This document shows, in pieces, positions 9,801 through 22,557 of a stretch of 64,000 bases of DNA. The DNA is taken from the NCBI GenBank assembly GCA_032433765.1, contig JAVIAB010000156.1, forward strand, positions 85,419,015 through 85,483,014, given 5' to 3'. The notes beneath the pieces are model-generated. The model ran no database searches. It had not been told where the DNA came from and saw nothing but the letters and a program-made list of their open reading frames with translations. The position numbers were made by a program, and so were the translations under genes. The first letter of the stretch is position 1, and each line of letters begins with the position of its first letter. Source of the stretch: Megaustenia siamemsis (lineage: Eukaryota > Mollusca > Gastropoda > Stylommatophora > Ariophantidae).

Positions 9801-12800
9801 TATACATAGTTTTATCTCTCTAGTAAAATGTTACATAGTTTTATCTCTCTAGTAAAATTATACATAGTTTTATCTCTCTAGTAAAATTGTACATAGTTTT
9901 ATCTCTCTAGTAAAATGTTACATAGTTTTATCTCTCTAGTAAAATTGTACATAGTTTTATCTCTCTAGTAAAATTGTACATAGTTTTATCTCTCTAGTAA
10001 AATTGTACATAGTTTTATCTCTCTAGTAAAATTGTACATAGTTCTATCTCTCTAGTAAAATTGTACATAGTTGTATCTCTCTAGTAAAATGTTACATAGT
10101 TTCATCTCTCTAGTAAAATTGTACATAGTTTTATCTCTCTAGTAAAATTGTACATAGTTTTATCTCTCTAGTAAAATTGTACATAGTTTTATCTCTCTAG
10201 TAAAATTGTACATAGTTTTATCTCTCTAGTAAAATTGTACATAGTTTCATCTCTCTAGTAAAATTGTACATAGTTTCATCTCTCTAGTAAAATGTTACAT
10301 AGTTTCATCTCTCTAGTAAAATGTTACATAGTTTCATCTCTCTAATAAAATTGTACATAGTTTCATCTCTCTAGTAAAATGTTACATAGTTTCATCTCTC
10401 TAATAAAATTGTACATAGTTTCATCTCTCTAGTAAAATGTTACATAGTTTCATCTCTCTAGTAAAATGTTACATAGTTTCATCTCTCTAGTAAAATTGTA
10501 CATAGTTTCATCTCTCTAGTAAAATTGTACATAGTTTCATCTCTCTAGTAAAATGTTACATAGTTTCATCTCTCTAGTAAAATGTTACATAGTTTCATCT
10601 CTCTAATAAAATTGTACATAGTTTCATCTCTCTAGTAAAATGTTACATAGTTTCATCTCTCTAGTAAAATGTTACATAGTTTCATCTCTCTAATAAAATG
10701 TTACATAGTTTCATCTCTCTAGTGAAATGTTACATAGTTTCATCTCTCTAGTAAAATGTTACATAGTTTCATCTCTCTAGTAAAATGTTACATAGTTTCA
10801 TCTCTCTAGTAAAATTGTACATAGTTTCATCTCTCTAGTAAAATTGTACATAGTTTCATCTCTCTAGTAAAATTGTACATAGTTTCATCTCTCTAGTAAA
10901 ATTGTACATAGTTTCATCTCTCTAGTAAAATGTTACATAGTTTCATCTCTCTAGTAAAATTGTACATAGTTTTATCTCTCTAGTAAAATGTTACATAGTT
11001 TCATCTCTCTAATAAAATTGTACATAGTTTCATCTCTCTAGTAAAATTGTACATAGTTTTATCTCTCTAGTAAAATGTTACATAGTTTCATCTCTCTAGT
11101 AAAATGTTACATAGTTTCATCTCTCTAATAAAATGTTACATAGTTTCATCTCTCTAGTAAAATGTTACATAGTTTCATCTCTCTAGTAAAATGTTACATA
11201 GTTTCATCTCTCTAGTAAAATGTTACATAGTTTCATCTCTCTAGTAAAATGTTACATAGTTTCATCTCTCTAGTAAAATGTTACATAGTTTCATCTCTCT
11301 AATAAAATGTTACATAGTTTCATCTCTCTAGTAAAATGTTACATAGTTTCATCTCTCTAGTAAAATGTTACATAGTTTTATCTCTCTAGTAAAATGTTAC
11401 ATAGTTTCATCTCTCTAGTAAAATGTTACATAGTTTCATCTCTCTAGTAGAATGTTACATAGTTTCATCTCTCTAGTAAAATGTTACATAGTTTCATCTT
11501 TCTAATAAAATGTTACATAGTTTCATCTCTCTAGTAAAATGTTACATAGTTTCATCTCTCTAGTAAAATGTTACATAGTTTCATCTCTCTAATAAAATTG
11601 TACATAGTTTCATCTCTCTAGTAAAATGTTACATAGTTTCATCTCTCTAATAAAATGTTACATAGTTTCATCTCTCTAGTAAAATGTTACATAGTTTCAT
11701 CTCTCTAGTAAAATGTTACATAGTTTCATCTCTGTAATAAAATTGTACATAGTTTCATCTCTCTAGTAAAATGTTACATAGTTTCATCTCTCTAGTAAAA
11801 TGTTACATAGTTTCATCTCTCTAGTAAACTTGTAGATAGTTTCATCTCTCTAATAAACTTGTACATAGTTTCATCTCTCTAATAAACTTGTAGATAGTTT
11901 CATCTCTCTAATAAACTTGTACATAGTTTCATCTCTCTAATAAACTTGTAGATAGTTTCATCGCTCAAATAAAATTGTAGATAGGTTCATATCTCTAGTA
12001 AAATTTTTTTAGTTTCATCTCTCTAGTAAAATTGTACATAGTTTCATCTCTCAAGTAAAATTGTACATAGTTTCATCTCTCTAGTAAAATTGTACATAGT
12101 TTCATCTCTCTAGTAAAATTATACATAGTTTTATCTCTCTAGTAAAATGTTACATAGTTTTATTTCTCTAGTAAAATTATACATAGTTTTATCTCTCTAG
12201 TAAAATGTTACATAGTTTTATCTCTCTAGTAAAATTATACATAGTTTTATCTTTCTAGTAAAATTGTACATAGTTTTATCTCTCTAGTAAAATGTTACAT
12301 AGTTTTATCTCTCTAGTAAAATTGTACATAGTTTTATCTCTCTAGTAAAATTGTACATAGTTTTATCTCTCTAGTAAAATTGTACATAGTTTTATCTCTC
12401 TAGTAAAATTGTACATAGTTCTATCTCTCTAGTAAAATTGTACATAGTTGTATCTCTCTAGTAAAATGTTACATAGTTTCATCTCTCTAGTAAAATTGTA
12501 CATAGTTTTATCTCTCTAGTAAAATTGTACATAGTTTTATCTCTCTAGTAAAATTGTACATAGTTTTATCTCTCTAGTAAAATTGTACATAGTTTTATCT
12601 CTCTAGTAAAATTGTACATAGTTTCATCTCTCTAGTAAAATTGTACATAGTTTCATCTCTCTAGTAAAATGTTACATAGTTTCATCTCTCTAGTAAAATG
12701 TTACATAGTTTCATCTCTCTAATAAAATTGTACATAGTTTCATCTCTCTAGTAAAATGTTACATAGTTTCATCTCTCTAATAAAATTGTACATAGTTTCA

Positions 12801-15800
12801 TCTCTCTAGTAAAATGTTACATAGTTTCATCTCTCTAGTAAAATGTTACATAGTTTCATCTCTCTAGTAAAATTGTACATAGTTTCATCTCTCTAGTAAA
12901 ATTGTACATAGTTTCATCTCTCTAGTAAAATGTTACATAGTTTCATCTCTCTAGTAAAATGTTACATAGTTTCATCTCTCTAGTAAAATGTTACATAGTT
13001 TCATCTCTCTAGTAAAATGTTACATAGTTTCATCTCTCTAGTAAAATTGTACATAGTTTTATCTCTCTAGTAAAATGTTACATAGTTTCATCTCTCTAAT
13101 AAAATTGTACATAGTTTCATCTCTCTAGTAAAATGTTACATAGTTTCATCTCTCTAATAAAATTGTACATAGTTTCATCTCTCTAGTAAAATGTTACATA
13201 GTTTCATCTCTCTAGTAAAATGTTACATAGTTTCATCTCTCTAATAAAATGTTACATAGTTTCATCTCTCTAGTGAAATGTTACATAGTTTCATCTCTCT
13301 AGTAAAATGTTACATAGTTTCATCTCTCTAGTAAAATGTTACAAAGTTTCATCTCTCTAGTAAAATTGTACATAGTTTCATCTCTCTAGTAAAATTGTAC
13401 ATAGTTTCATCTCTCTAGTAAAATTGTACATAGTTTCATCTCTCTAGTAAAATTGTACATAGTTTCATCTCTCTAGTAAAATTGTACATAGTTTCATCTC
13501 TCTAGTAAAATGTTACATAGTTTCATCTCTCTAGTAAAATTGTACATAGTTTTATCTCTCTAGTAAAATGTTACATAGTTTCATCTCTCTAATAAAATTG
13601 TACATAGTTTCATCTCTCTAGTAAAATTGTACATAGTTTTATCTCTCTAGTAAAATGTTACATAGTTTCATCTCTCTAGTAAAATGTTACATAGTTTCAT
13701 CTCTCTAATAAAATTGTACATAGTTTCATCTCTCTAGTAAAATGTTACATAGTTTCATCTCTCTAGTAAAATGTTACATAGTTTCATCTCTCTAGTAAAA
13801 TGTTACATAGTTTCATCTCTCTAGTAAAATGTTACATAGTTTCATCTCTCTAGTAAAATGTTACATAGTTTCATCTCTCTAATAAAATGTTACATAGTTT
13901 CATCTCTCTAGTAAAATTGTACATAGTTTCATCTCTCTAGTAAAATGTTACATAGTTTCATCTCTCTAGTAAAATGTTACATAGTTTCATCTCTCTAGTA
14001 AAATGTTACATAGTTTTATCTCTCTAGTAAAATGTTACATAGTTTCATCTCTCTAGTAAAATGTTACATAGTTTCATCTCTCTAGTAGAATGTTACATAG
14101 TTTCATCTCTCTAGTAAAATGTTACATAGTTTCATCTTTCTAATAAAATGTTACATAGTTTCATCTCTCTAGTAAAATGTTACATAGTTTCATCTCTCTA
14201 GTAAAATGTTACATAGTTTCATCTCTCTAATAAAATTGTACATAGTTTCATCTCTCTAGTAAAATGTTACATAGTTTCATCTCTCTAATAAAATGTTACA
14301 TAGTTTCATCTCTCTAGTAAAATGTTACATAGTTTCATCTCTCTAGTAAAATGTTACATAGTTTCATCTCTCTAATAAAATTGTACATAGTTTCATCTCT
14401 CTAGTAAAATGTTACATAGTTTCATCTTTCTAGTAAAATGTTACATAGTTTCATCTCTCTAGTAAAATGTTACATAGTTTCATCTCTCTAGTAAAATGTT
14501 ACATAGTTTCATCTCTCTAATAAAATTGTACATAGTTTTATCTCTCTAGTAAAATGTTACATAGTTTCATCTCTCTAATAAAATTGTACATAGTTTCATC
14601 TCTCTAGTAAAATGTTACATAGTTTCATCTCTCTAGTAAAATTGTACATAGTTTCATCTCTCTAATAAACTTGTAGATAGTTTCATCTCTCTAATAAACT
14701 TGTACATAGTTTCATCTCTCTAATAAACTTGTAGATAGTTTCATCTCTCGAATAAACTTGTACATAGTTTCATCTCTCTAATAAACTTGTAGATAGTTTC
14801 ATCGCTCAAATAAAATTGTAGATAGGTTCATATCTCTAGTAAAATTTTTTTAGTTTCATCTCTCTAGTAAAATTGTACATAGTTTCATCTCTCAAGTAAA
14901 ATTGTACATAGTTTCATCTCTCTAGTAAAATGTTACATAGTTTCATCTCTCTAATAAAATTGTACATAGTTTCATCTCTCTAGTAAAATGTTACATAGTT
15001 TCATCTCTCTAGTAAAATTGTACATAGTTTCATCTCTCTAATAAACTTGTAGATAGTTTCATCTCTCTAATAAACTTGTAGATAGTTTCATCTCTCTAAT
15101 AAACTTGTAGATAGTTTCATCTCTCTAGTAAAATTGTACATAGTTTCATCTCTCTAATAAACTTGTACATAGTTTCATCTCTCTAGTAAAATTGTACATA
15201 GTTTCATCTTTCTAGTAAAATTGTACATAGTTTCATCTCTCTAATAAAATTGTACAAAGTTTCATCTCTCTAATAAACTTGTAGATAGTTTCATCTCTCT
15301 AGTAAAATTGTACAAAGTTTCATCTCTCTAATAAACTTGTAGATAGTTTCATCTCTCTAGTAAAATTGTACATAGTTTCATCTCTCTAGTAAAATTGTAC
15401 ATAGTTTTATCTCTCTAGTAAAATTTTTTTTTAGTTTCATCTCTCTAGTAAAATTGTACATAGTTTCATCTCTCTAATAAAATTGTACATAGTTTCATCT
15501 CTCTAATAAACTTGTAGATAGTTTCATCTCTCTAGTAAAATTGTACATAGTTTCATCTCTCTAATAAACTTGTAGATAGTTTCATCTCTCTAGTAAAATT
15601 GTACATAGTTTCATCTCTCTAGTAAAATTGTACATAGTTTTATCTCTCTAGTAAAGTTTTTTTTAGTTTCATCTCTCTAGTAAAATTGTACATAGTTTTA
15701 TCTCTCTAGTAAAGTTTTTTTTAGTTTCATCTCTCTAGTAAAATTGTACATAGTTTCATCTCTCTAGTAAACTTGTAGATAGTTTCATCTCTCTAATAAA

Positions 15801-18042
15801 CTTGTAGATAGTTTCATCTCTCTAGTAAAGTTGTACATAGTTTCATCTTTCTAGTAAAATTGTACATAGTTTCATCTCTCTAATAAAATTGTACAAAGTT
15901 TCATCTCTCTAATAAACTTGTAGATAGTTTCATCTCTCTAGTAAAATTGTACATAGTTTCATCTCTCTAGTAAAATTGTACATAGTTTTATCTCTCTAGT
16001 AAAATTTTTTTTAGTTTCATCTCTCTAGTAAAATTGTACATAGTTTTATCTCTCTAGTAAAATGTTACATAGTTTCATCTCTCTAGTAAACTTGTAGATA
16101 GTTTTATCTCTCTAATAAACTTGTACATAGTTTCATATCTCTAATAAACTTGTAGATAGTTTCATCTCTCAAATAAAATTGTACATTGTTTTATCTCTCT
16201 AGTAAAATTTTTTTTAGTTTCATCTCTCTAGTAAAATTGTACATAGTTTCATCTCTCTAATAAACTTGTAGATAGTTTCATCTCTCTAGTAAAATTGTAC
16301 ATAGTTTCATCTCTCTAATAAACTTGTAGATAGTTTCATCTCTCTAGTAAAATTGTACATAGTTTCATCTCTCTAGTAAAATTGTACATAGTTTTATCTC
16401 TCTAGTAAAATTTTTTTTTAGTTTCATCTCTCTAGTAAAATTGTACATAGTTTCATCTCTCTAATAAACTTGTAGATAGTTTCATCTCTCTAATAAACTT
16501 GTACATAGTTTCATCTCTCTAATAAACTTGTAGATAGTTTCATCTCTCGAATAAACTTGTACATAGTTTCATCTCTCTAATAAACTTGTAGATAGTTTCA
16601 TCGCTCAAATAAAATTGTAGATAGGTTCATATCTCTAGTAAAATTTTTTTAGTTTCATCTCTCTAGTAAAATTGTACATAGTTTCATCTCTCAAGTAAAA
16701 TTGTACATAGTTTCATCTCTCTAGTAAAATTGTACATAGTTTCATCTCTCTAGTAAAATTGTACATATTTTCATCTCTCTAGTAAAATTGTACATAGTTT
16801 CATTTCTATAATAAACTTGTAGATAGTTTCATCTCTCAAATAAAATTGCACATAGTTTCATCTCTCTAGTAAACTTGTAGATAGTTTCATCGCTCAAATA
16901 AAATTGTAGATAGGTTCATATCTCTAGTAAAATTTTTTTTAGTTTCATCTCTCTAGTAAACTTGTAGATAGTTTCATCTCTCAAGTAAAATTGTACATAG
17001 TTTCATCTCTCTAGTAAAATTGTACATAGTTTCATCTCTCTAATAAACTTGTAGATAGTTTCATCTCTCTAATAAACTTGTAGATAGTTTCATCTCTCAA
17101 ATAAAATTATACATAGTTTCATCTCTTTAGTAAACTTGTAGATAGTTTCATCTCTCTAATAAACTTGTAGATAATTTCATCTCTCTAATAAACTTGTACA
17201 TAGTTTCATCTCTCTAATAAACTTGTACATAGTTTCATCTCTCTAGTAAACTTGTACATAGTTTCATCTCTCTAATAAACTTATAGATAGTTTCATCTCT
17301 CTAATAAACGTGTAGATAGTTTCATCTCTCTAGTAAAATTGTACATAGTTTCATCATTCTAGTAAAATTGTACATAGTTTCATCTCTCTAATAAACATGT
17401 AGATAGTTTCATCTCTCTAATAAAATTGTACATAGTTTCATCTCTCTAGTAAACTTATAGATAGTTTCATCTCTCTAGTAAAATTGTACATAGTTTCATC
17501 TCTCTATTAAACTTGTAGATAGTTTCATCTCTCTAGTAAAATTGTACATAGTTTCATCTCTCTAGTAAACTTATAGATAGTTTCATCTCTCTAATAAAAT
17601 TGTACATAGTTTCATCTCTCTAGTATAAACTTATAGATAGTTTCATCTCTCTAGTAAAATTGTACATAGTTTCATCTCTCTAGTATAAACTATCTAGTAT
17701 AAACTTATAGATAGTTTCATCTCTCTAGTAAAATTGTACATAGTTTCATCTCTCTAGTATAAACTATCTAGTATAAACTTATAGATAGTTTCATCTCTCT
17801 AGTAAAATTGTACATAGTTTCATCTCTCTAGTAAACTTGTAGATAGTTTCATCTCTCTAGTAAAATTGTACATAGTTTCATCTCTCTAGTAAACTTGTAG
17901 ATAGTTTCATCTCTCTAGTAAAATTGTACATAGTTTCATCTCTCTAGTAAACTTATAGATAGTTTCATCTCTCTAGTAAAATTGTAGATAGTTTCATCTC
18001 TCTAGTAAAGTTGTAGATAGTTTCATCTCTCAAATAAAATTG
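6892..18042. repeat. 11.1-kb 29-bp minisatellite with higher-order repeats
   Basis: About 380 copies of a 29-bp unit. Main variants are TAGTAAAATTGTACATAG, TAGTAAAATGTTACATAG, AATAAACTTGTAGATAG and a T-run form AGTAAAATTTTTTTTAG. A rare marker unit with CATCGCTCAAATAAAATTGT recurs near 6911, 9582, 11961, 14801, 16601 and 16887. The segments starting at 9582 and 11961 share private variants in the same order (GTTCTATC, GTTGTATC, AGTGAAATG, AGTAGAATG), so a block of about 2.4-2.8 kb was duplicated in tandem. It fills most of the first visible intron. There are no unique spacers, so it is not a CRISPR array. Confidence 0.95.
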
Positions 18043-18336
18043 TAATGAAATTCTCATAAAGAGGCCAACACAAAAAGGGAGCTCCTAAGAAATATCAAAA
18101 AGAAATAATCAACATTTTTCGGGCACATCATGAGAAGAGGAAAGTTGGAATACTTGATTACAACTGGCAAAATATAGGGAAAGAGAGATCACGGACGACA
18201 AAGAGAGAAAATACTATATAGCTTGGTGTCATGGCATGGAAAACAGTCAACAACAGAATTGATATGATGCACTATAGATAGAAGATTGTGTAAGGACATG
18301 ATCACCTATGCCAGCCGATATGGCAGATGATGACTA
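18043..18336 (+). mobile_element. Family A LINE, 3'-end fragment
   Basis: It matches the last ~290 bp of the element at 1-3161 (AAGAGGCCAACACAAAAAGG onward, through GGGCACATCATGAGAAGAGG, to GGCAGATGATGAC). Several substitutions and stops are present. It abuts the right edge of the giant minisatellite. Confidence 0.85.
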
Positions 18337-19038
18337 TGTATGCAAGGCATCCCTGGGGGAAATCTCCTTCTAGAAAACTCTGGCAGAAATGATAGCACAT
18401 AGAGACTGCAACTATGTAGCAACTACAACATCATCATTCCAAAATGAGATGAAGTCACTGTTAGAAAACATTGGATATAAAAGTTAAAAGTGCTGAGATA
18501 TCAATATTATGTGCTCCTTCTGCAGCCAGAGTTGTCTTATAGTTATTGATAGAATCAACTGCTTGATAAGACATCAGCCTGCAGAAACTACTAAAAGTTG
18601 ACAACAGCCTCTAGCAAATCAAGTGAGAATGCTAAAAGGCTATATTTATAACCGTGTGTGTGGATGACTTTTTGTGTATTTATCAACAGCTGGAAACAGG
18701 CAGATGCTGGTCTACAACAGCAACAACTTGGTGCTGGTTTGTCCAGCAGCTTCTCTCATGGCTGATCTTACTATTATTGGAATGGCCAGATCAGCTGCTG
18801 GACAAAGCCATTTTTATGTTGTAGGGTCTCTCCTCTTTTCTTCCAATTGTGACCTCACTTCATTTTCAAATGGTATCATGCTCATTTGTATAAACCTTCT
18901 CCAAATGATGTGATCATGTGCAAACTTGTTCCAATTAATATTACTGCAGAATTGTCAGTGTCTTTATATCTCAATTTGTGTCTGTCCACAAGCCACTTGT
19001 CTCTTCTATGAGAAACATCAGGATATGGAAAATGAGGA
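18337..19038. other. Intron sequence without recognised features
   Basis: Unique-looking AT-rich sequence. An open stretch of 79 codons at 18674-18913 has no recognisable domain, and I see no splice sites that would make it an exon. Confidence 0.5.
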
Positions 19039-19145
19039 ACACCTAAAGAGAAACTGAAAAGAACAATTATAAGAGAAGCAAAGTTGGCAGGCATAGATTC
19101 ATTAGATAAGATCAAACATCTTGCCAAGAATAGAGATGGGTTGTG
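19039..19145 (+). mobile_element. LINE C-terminal fragment (family D-like)
   Basis: Reading AACACCTAAAGAGAAACTGA onward gives a diverged match to the C-terminal pattern RGRPRETLRRT...REA...LAQNRD, seen more clearly at 20377-20665. It is short and decayed. Confidence 0.55.
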
Positions 19146-19149
19146 AAAA

Positions 19150-19350
19150 ACACAACAAGCCCTGTGTGGCATATAATGGTGCTGGAAGGATCATGAACAT
19201 GCCACTTCCCATCTATAATCTCCACATACAATATTTGCTTGGGGATGTGATTGTTGTCCATTCTTCTTACATATCTCAGACACCGTAATCTTTGATACCT
19301 GAGTGTTGTCATTATGGATGAAAGCCTAGAAAGTTCAAGAAAACTGCGTT
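19150..19350 (-). mobile_element. LINE C-terminal fragment (family F)
   Basis: The minus strand encodes LRCLRYVRRMDNNHIPKQIL and YVEIIDGKWH, the usual RRMDD-IPK-ILYGEL-GKR pattern near the end of non-LTR retrotransposon ORFs. A second diverged copy is at 40385-40530 in the same orientation. Confidence 0.7.
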
Positions 19351-19649
19351 GGATATATATATGTATATCCAACTATATATATTCTGTAGTAAAATTATGC
19401 ACATTTTCATTCATTTCATACATTTGTGTATGTTTGTACCCCTGTAATGAGACTGTGACCATATTTTAAAGCTACATTTGCTAATCTCGGTGCCTACAAC
19501 ATAGGTCTGTTTTCTGTCACATTTTAAAAGAAAGTGTTTTCCCAAAAACTGGTAAAACTGCATTATCTCCCCATCATGTCAGTGTTAACTGCTGTGGACA
19601 AAATAAATAATAAAGTTTGAATCTATTAAGTTTTACTGTAATTTTGCAG

Positions 19650-19897
19650 AGAAAATGTTCGCAATATTGCATTCCTTTTGACTGATGGTTCAGTGGACAT
19701 TAACGAAGACATCACAACATCTGAAATTGAACAGACAGTTGATGCTGGTGTGCATGTGATACCCCTGGCAGTAGGTCTAAGGGAGCGCACAGAAATTGAG
19801 TACATAGCAGAGAGTCAGGGCATTCCTCTAGTAGAGATTGAGAATGAGGACAGCTTTATTGCCATGAGTGACCAAGTTCTGGAAGCAGTACATGACA
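19650..19897 (+). CDS. Exon: vWA domain 1, second part
   Basis: The acceptor TTTTGCAG and phase 2 match the end of the exon at 4094-4406; the exon closes in phase 1 at GTAAGT. It carries the last MIDAS aspartate in AFLLTDGSVD, then a helix with DAGVHVIPLAVG, the standard vWA strand, and a C-terminal helix (MSDQVLEAVHD). Joined with the previous exon the module is 187 codons, a normal vWA size. Unlike vWA2 and vWA3, it ends without a Cys to pair with the leading Cys. Confidence 0.9.
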
Positions 19898-20112
19898 GTA
19901 AGTCCTTGCTGGCCATATAAAAGTGTTCATGAACAAAGACCATTACTGCTCACACATCAGTAATGTGATATTTGTCTCTTGATCAATCATTGCTTGCAAA
20001 TAATTCTATAGATGCCTTCATTTTCAACAGTTTCTAAAAGTCATTCTATTATTACTAGTACATTGTGAAGAAATACACAGATGACATGACAGCATGTAAG
20101 TATAACCTGCAG

Positions 20113-20253
20113 CAGTTTACTTTAACAAAGTTTGCAGAAAAAATCTGGCATCCATTTAACGATTGGTGAACCTGAAGCCGTCGATCAGGAATGAATCTGA
20201 CCTCTTGTCTTTAGTACTCCAGTTCACTACCCAGTGAACTATCATGGCACCAA
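20113..20253 (-). mobile_element. tRNA-derived SINE (type 1), truncated copy
   Basis: The reverse complement begins GGTGCCATGATAGTTCACTG and continues through GACAAGAGGTCAGATTCAT, a decayed tRNA-like head (A box near GATAGTT, B box near CAGATTCATTCC). It then reaches the ATCCGGTACCC-type body found in the copies at 21903-22158 and 52584-52850. Confidence 0.65.
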
Positions 20254-20376
20254 AATATTTAGTATGTACTATTCTTATATCTCTTGGTGTCTATTTTATG
20301 AGTCAAATAACAAAACAAATATTCATACTTTACCAATGTCACCTTATAAATGTTAATATTTGGCTATATTCATGAT

Positions 20377-20770
20377 CAAACGAGGAAATTAGAGAAATCG
20401 CCAATCAACCACTAATATCTTCAGTAATAAAGAAAAGACGATGGTCATATGTTGGACATGTGATGAGAAGAGATAATAGCCAAATAGTAAAGCAAGCCCT
20501 CATATGGGAAACAACAGGTAAGAGAAAAAGAGGAAGACCCAGGGAGACACTGAGAAGAACATTGATGAGAGAGGCAAGAGCAGCAGGATTCAGCTACCTC
20601 AATGAGATAGAGCTGCTTGCACAGAACAGAGATAAATGGCCAGATTTGATAAAATATCTTTAAAAGAATTGAAAACTGCTAGAACAAAATTCAGATAAGA
20701 GAAGGAGTATCTTGGTCTATGCCCTATGGGCCAGCTATGGCTCGAAAGGTCAATAGATAGATAGATAGTC
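20377..20770 (+). mobile_element. Family D LINE, 3' fragment with ATAG tail
   Basis: The ORF end reads NEEIREIANQPLISS, RRWSYVGHVMRRD, then GKRKRGRPRETLRRT and LAQNRDKWPDLIKYL before a stop. About 90 bp of 3' UTR and a short (ATAG)n tail follow at 20752-20770. Its 5' edge, AACGAGGAAATTAGAGAAAT, also occurs inside the family D fragment at 57950-58110. Confidence 0.85.
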
Positions 20771-21103
20771 TGCTTTAACAAAGTTTCAAAGAGACTACTT
20801 TACATTGTTTTGTTGTGTTCTTACTGCTTTCTAATCTTCAACTGTCATCATCAGCTTTACCCTTGAGGTGATTTATCTTTTATTGTGTTCTTGATCACAC
20901 ATTCTACAGTAGTCTACAGTCTGCCCACTCGTATATTCCATACTAGTTCAATGCTTGTCTATTTCTCATCTTTCCTTAAAGTGCTTAGAGTACTTGCAAA
21001 CAAGTCAGTTGTGATTGTTCTGTGGGTTGTTGAACAGTAACATTTGCCTGTAATAATTCAACTCAAAGCAAAGAAGTTTTACTATTTCATCCTTTTATGA
21101 GGT

Positions 21104-21474
21104 CATCATCATGTGCCGTACCGGTTGGCGTTGGCGATCATGTCCCTCCACAATCTTCTATCTACAGTGCATCGTATGAGTTCTGTTGTTGACTGTTTTC
21201 CATGCCATGACACCAAGCTATCCAGTATTTTCTCTCTTTGTCATCCGTGATCTCTCTTTCCTTTTATTTTGCCAGTTGTAACCAAGTATTCCAACTTTCC
21301 TCTTCTCATGATTTGCCCAAAAAATGTTAATTGTTTCTTTCTGATGTTTTTTAAGAGCTCCCTTTTTGTGTTGGGATTTTTTAGAACTTTCTCATTGGTC
21401 TTTTTAGCTGTCCGGGGAACTTTCAACATTCTTCTGAGAAATCCCATCTCTGTGGCCTCTAATCATCTTTTCAT
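21104..21474 (-). mobile_element. Family A LINE, 5'-truncated insertion with TSD
   Basis: The minus strand matches the last 370 bp of family A, ending in GGCACATGATGATGA. It is flanked by the 11-bp direct repeat TTTTATGAGGT at 21093-21103 and 21475-21485. The frame carries stops and small changes. Confidence 0.88.
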
Positions 21475-21485
21475 TTTTATGAGGT

Positions 21486-21902
21486 AGGCTGAGGATAACT
21501 TGGACATTAGAAGGCGTTATCTAACTGTGGAAGTCCAAATTGGCTTGGGTTGTCTGTTTATGTGCACCTAACAATAGCTTCCTGCTACCATCCATGCACC
21601 ATTGAGTCCAAGGTATCCACTATCTGTGTGTAATTAGTTTTAGCGATGAATGCATGTAGATCACAAGCTCAAGCCAAATGCCTAGAATGGTGGTTCTAAG
21701 GCAAATTTGTTAAAGTATTTGACCCAGTCAGTAAAATGGTAGGTCATAACAAATGAGGCTTATTTAACATAGAATTGCAATGTTTACTAGAACAGAATGG
21801 TCATTGTTCCTCAGAGCTGCAATCTTGGCATATACTGATTCCAGTGCTGATAGAATATTACTTTACTGTTTTATATACAATTGCTATATTATAAAAGTTT
21901 AA
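21486..21902. other. Intron sequence without recognised features
   Basis: I see no repeat, RNA gene or exon signal here. It is moderately AT-rich and unique within the window. Confidence 0.5.
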
Positions 21903-22158
21903 AAAAAGTAAAGTGCCCCATCATGCCAAGTGGTGTATAGGGAATATGGTGTTAGTGACCATAATGTTTACAGACCTTCGGCACCTGATTTTTTGGGTAA
22001 TGTGGTAGGTTTTACGCCTGTGCCACTTTACTTTCCCAGAAAAAATCTGATACCCATTAAGGCTACATGAACCTGGAAGTCGTCAGTTAGGATCAAACCC
22101 AACCTCTTTGTCTTTAGTAGTCCAGTTAACTAACCTCTGAGCTATCGCGGCTCCCATT
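21903..22158 (-). mobile_element. tRNA-derived SINE (type 1), near full length
   Basis: The reverse complement starts GGGAGCCGCGATAGCTCAGA, a tRNA-like head with an A box (TAGCTCAGAGGTTAG) and a weakened B box (GGTTTGATCC). A body with TCTGGGAAAGTAAAGTGGCA and a TGGTCACTAACACCATATTC segment follows, with a T-rich end. The copy at 52584-52850 aligns over its whole length, which defines the family. Confidence 0.85.
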
Positions 22159-22260
22159 TCTACATTATGGTTGAAACTAAACAAGAAGATTAGCTTTCAA
22201 ACAAACAAATCTGTGTCAGTTTGTTAAGTTGAGAATATGCAAAAAAACATACTCTTTTAA

Positions 22261-22557
22261 TCATCATCAAGTACCGGGCTTGCTGACGTAGGTGATCATG
22301 TCTCTCCACAACTTTCGATCTCGACAGTTATTTATCTTTTCTGATGTTGACTTTCTGCCAAGCCATTCTTTTAAGCTGTCTGGTATCTTTTCTCTTTATT
22401 TCCCTCTATCTCTTCATCCCTTAATTTTCCCAGTTGTTATAATATATTCCAGATGTTCTCTTCTCATTACATGGCCAAAAAAATGATGATTGTTTCTTCC
22501 TAATATTGGAAATTAGCTCTTTTTTAGGCATTTGCCCCTTTCAGAACATTTTTATTA
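22261..22557 (-). mobile_element. Family A' LINE, 3' fragment
   Basis: The minus strand gives the A' C-terminal region (FGHVMRR-like, IIT-GKIKG, RRS-TEMI) and a TACTTGATGATGA end. It includes the uninterrupted sequence ATGTTCTGAAAGGGGCAAAT (read on minus). That is the site occupied by the composite element in the A' copy at 46285-50893, so this copy shows the empty target. Confidence 0.8.

Noticed and set aside
6892..18042. Could the regular 29-bp repeats be a CRISPR array?
   Set aside because: There are no unique spacers, the units are contiguous, and the context is a eukaryotic intron.
18674..18913. A 79-codon open frame as an extra exon in vWA1
   Set aside because: The exons at 4094-4406 and 19650-19897 already join in phase 2 into a complete vWA domain; inserting this would break it.
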